DNA of 5,338 nt from Candidatus Apopatosoma intestinale (lineage in GTDB: Bacteria; Bacillota; Clostridia; Oscillospirales; CAG-272): contig JAGHUY010000215.1 of NCBI GenBank assembly GCA_018064545.1, forward strand, positions 1 through 5,338, read 5' to 3'. A program made the position numbers and the translations under genes. The notes beneath the pieces are model-generated. The model did not search any database and was not told where the DNA came from. It saw only the letters and a program-made list of their open reading frames with translations. Below are positions 4,428 to 5,338 of the stretch, one piece after another (the stretch's first letter is position 1; every line of letters begins with the position of its first letter).

Positions 4428-5338
4428 ATGAAGCGCATTCTTTCTTTGATTTTAGTGCTTGCCATGCTTATCTGCGCGTTTGCCCTCGTGGCTTGCGGCG
4501 AAGAACCGGCAGAGACGAAGCAGACCGAAACGACCGAAACGATGGAAACGCCCGGCTCGACCGTGTCATCCGAACCGACGGAGACGACGGCTTCCTCCGA
4601 GACGACGGCTTCCGAACCGGAAGAAACGACCGAATCCTCAATAGCGGGACGCGTTGTGATTCCCGAAGACCCCACGCTGGACGGGCGATCCAAACACCCC
4701 GATTATATGGACGTCAACTTCGGCGGCAAGGAGTTTTCCTTTATCGTCAACTACGGTTGGAGCGGCGGTTGGGACGTCTATGAGATCTGCGCCGAAATGA
4801 CGGGCGACGATACGATCCTTGACGAGGCGATCGACCTCCGCAACAAGACGGTCGAAAGCCTTTACAACTGCAAGATCACACAACAGCAGTCCAATTACGA
4901 TTCCAGCATCCATCCTCAGTCGTTCGTGGCGGATGATATGGCTCTCGGCGTGTGCCGCTTCCAGTTTGCCGTATCGCTGTTCCAGAACCACGTCATCAAG
5001 AACTTCCGTAATATCGCCGAGATGGACATCAATTTGGGTCACAGTTGGTGGGATCAGGATTACATTGACGCGTTCACGGTCAACGTCGACGGAACCGATG
5101 TTTTGCCCTCGCTTTCGGGCAACTTCAATCTGCTCAATTACGACTCCACGATCGCGATCCTCGTCAACCGGAAACTCTACGATCAGCTTCTCGCCACCGG
5201 CAAGATCAAGGAAGACGTTTTCCTGGCGGTGCGCGAAGGTCGCTGGACGATGCAGATGCTCTATGAGACGATGCTGGAAGCTTCCACCGACGTCAACGGC
5301 GACTCGCAACTGACCTTTGAGGCCGGCGACGTGTTCGG
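4428..5338 (+). CDS. Extracellular solute-binding lipoprotein of an ABC importer, N-terminal part (runs off right edge)
   Basis: The frame is open from the ATG at 4428 to the window edge (303 codons). Residues 1-22 form a lipoprotein signal peptide ending in the lipobox LVA-C23, so the mature protein is lipid-anchored at C23 on the outer face of the membrane. Residues 24-72 are a Thr/Glu/Ser-rich flexible linker. The globular part begins near residue 90. Its features resemble the large Clostridia family of extracellular solute-binding proteins (SBP family 1 type): LDEAIDLRNKTVESLYNCKI (121-140), SWWDQ (206-210), LVNRKLYD (245-252) and GRWTMQMLYE (261-270). These proteins usually capture sugars or oligosaccharides for an ABC importer. 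The ligand cannot be read from this part, and the permease and ATPase genes, if linked, would be beyond the right edge. Family membership is from recalled motif patterns. Confidence 0.82.
   Translation, partial: MKRILSLILVLAMLICAFALVACGEEPAETKQTETTETMETPGSTVSSEPTETTASSETTASEPEETTESSIAGRVVIPEDPTLDGRSKHPDYMDVNFGGKEFSFIVNYGWSGGWDVYEICAEMTGDDTILDEAIDLRNKTVESLYNCKITQQQSNYDSSIHPQSFVADDMALGVCRFQFAVSLFQNHVIKNFRNIAEMDINLGHSWWDQDYIDAFTVNVDGTDVLPSLSGNFNLLNYDSTIAILVNRKLYDQLLATGKIKEDVFLAVREGRWTMQMLYETMLEASTDVNGDSQLTFEAGDVF
4581..4613 (+). repeat. Near-tandem 18-bp repeat in the lipoprotein linker
   Basis: The 15-mer GAGACGACGGCTTCC occurs at 4581-4595 and again at 4599-4613, a period of 18 bases. It encodes repeated ETTAS in the Thr/Glu/Ser-rich linker after the lipid anchor. 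Such linkers change length easily, and the repeat is in frame. Confidence 0.75.

Noticed and set aside
4638..5309. Minus-strand reading frame of 223 codons
   Set aside because: It is antisense to the lipoprotein gene, whose sense frame has a promoter, ribosome site, lipobox and family motifs; the long antisense frame is a by-product of codon bias.

Overview
The window looks like a chromosomal segment of an uncultured or gut-type member of the Clostridia. Supporting signs are moderately GC-rich genes separated by very AT-rich promoter gaps, strong purine-rich Shine-Dalgarno sites, consensus sigma-A promoters (three of four carry a TGn extended -10), a Clostridia-style solute-binding lipoprotein with a Thr/Glu/Ser-rich linker, and a tRNA-Arg(ACG) with encoded CCA. 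The assignment rests on style and protein families, not on any marker gene.

Layout from left to right. (1) Positions 1-1304, minus strand: a probable two-gene unit. A promoter at 1276-1304 drives a membrane-anchored ComEC/Rec2-like metallo-beta-lactamase-fold protein (265-1227). After 61 bases containing a perfect GAGA-loop hairpin comes the start of an SGNH/GDSL hydrolase-like secreted protein that runs off the left edge. (2) Positions 1393-1624, plus strand: a consensus promoter, a leader, tRNA-Arg(ACG) and a long, perfectly paired terminator. (3) Positions 1627-1843: a non-coding array of small palindromes separated by a repeated ATGAAG/CTTCAT word, in two head-to-head arms. It lies between two converging terminators and is the most unusual part of the window. 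(4) Positions 1856-3056, minus strand: terminator, gene and promoter of a tail-anchored Sel1-repeat protein. (5) Positions 3091-4308, minus strand: a two-gene operon for a split (short-chain) chromate-type transporter, whose reading frames overlap by ATGA and which has its own promoter. (6) Positions 4369-5338, plus strand: a divergent promoter and the first 303 codons of an extracellular solute-binding lipoprotein that runs off the right edge.

Apart from the chromate-transporter pair, which probably forms one heteromeric carrier, and the MBL/SGNH pair, which may share a transcript, the genes look like independent units and not one pathway. I see no CRISPR locus, transposase, phage gene or defence system. 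The palindrome array is the only candidate for something poorly described.
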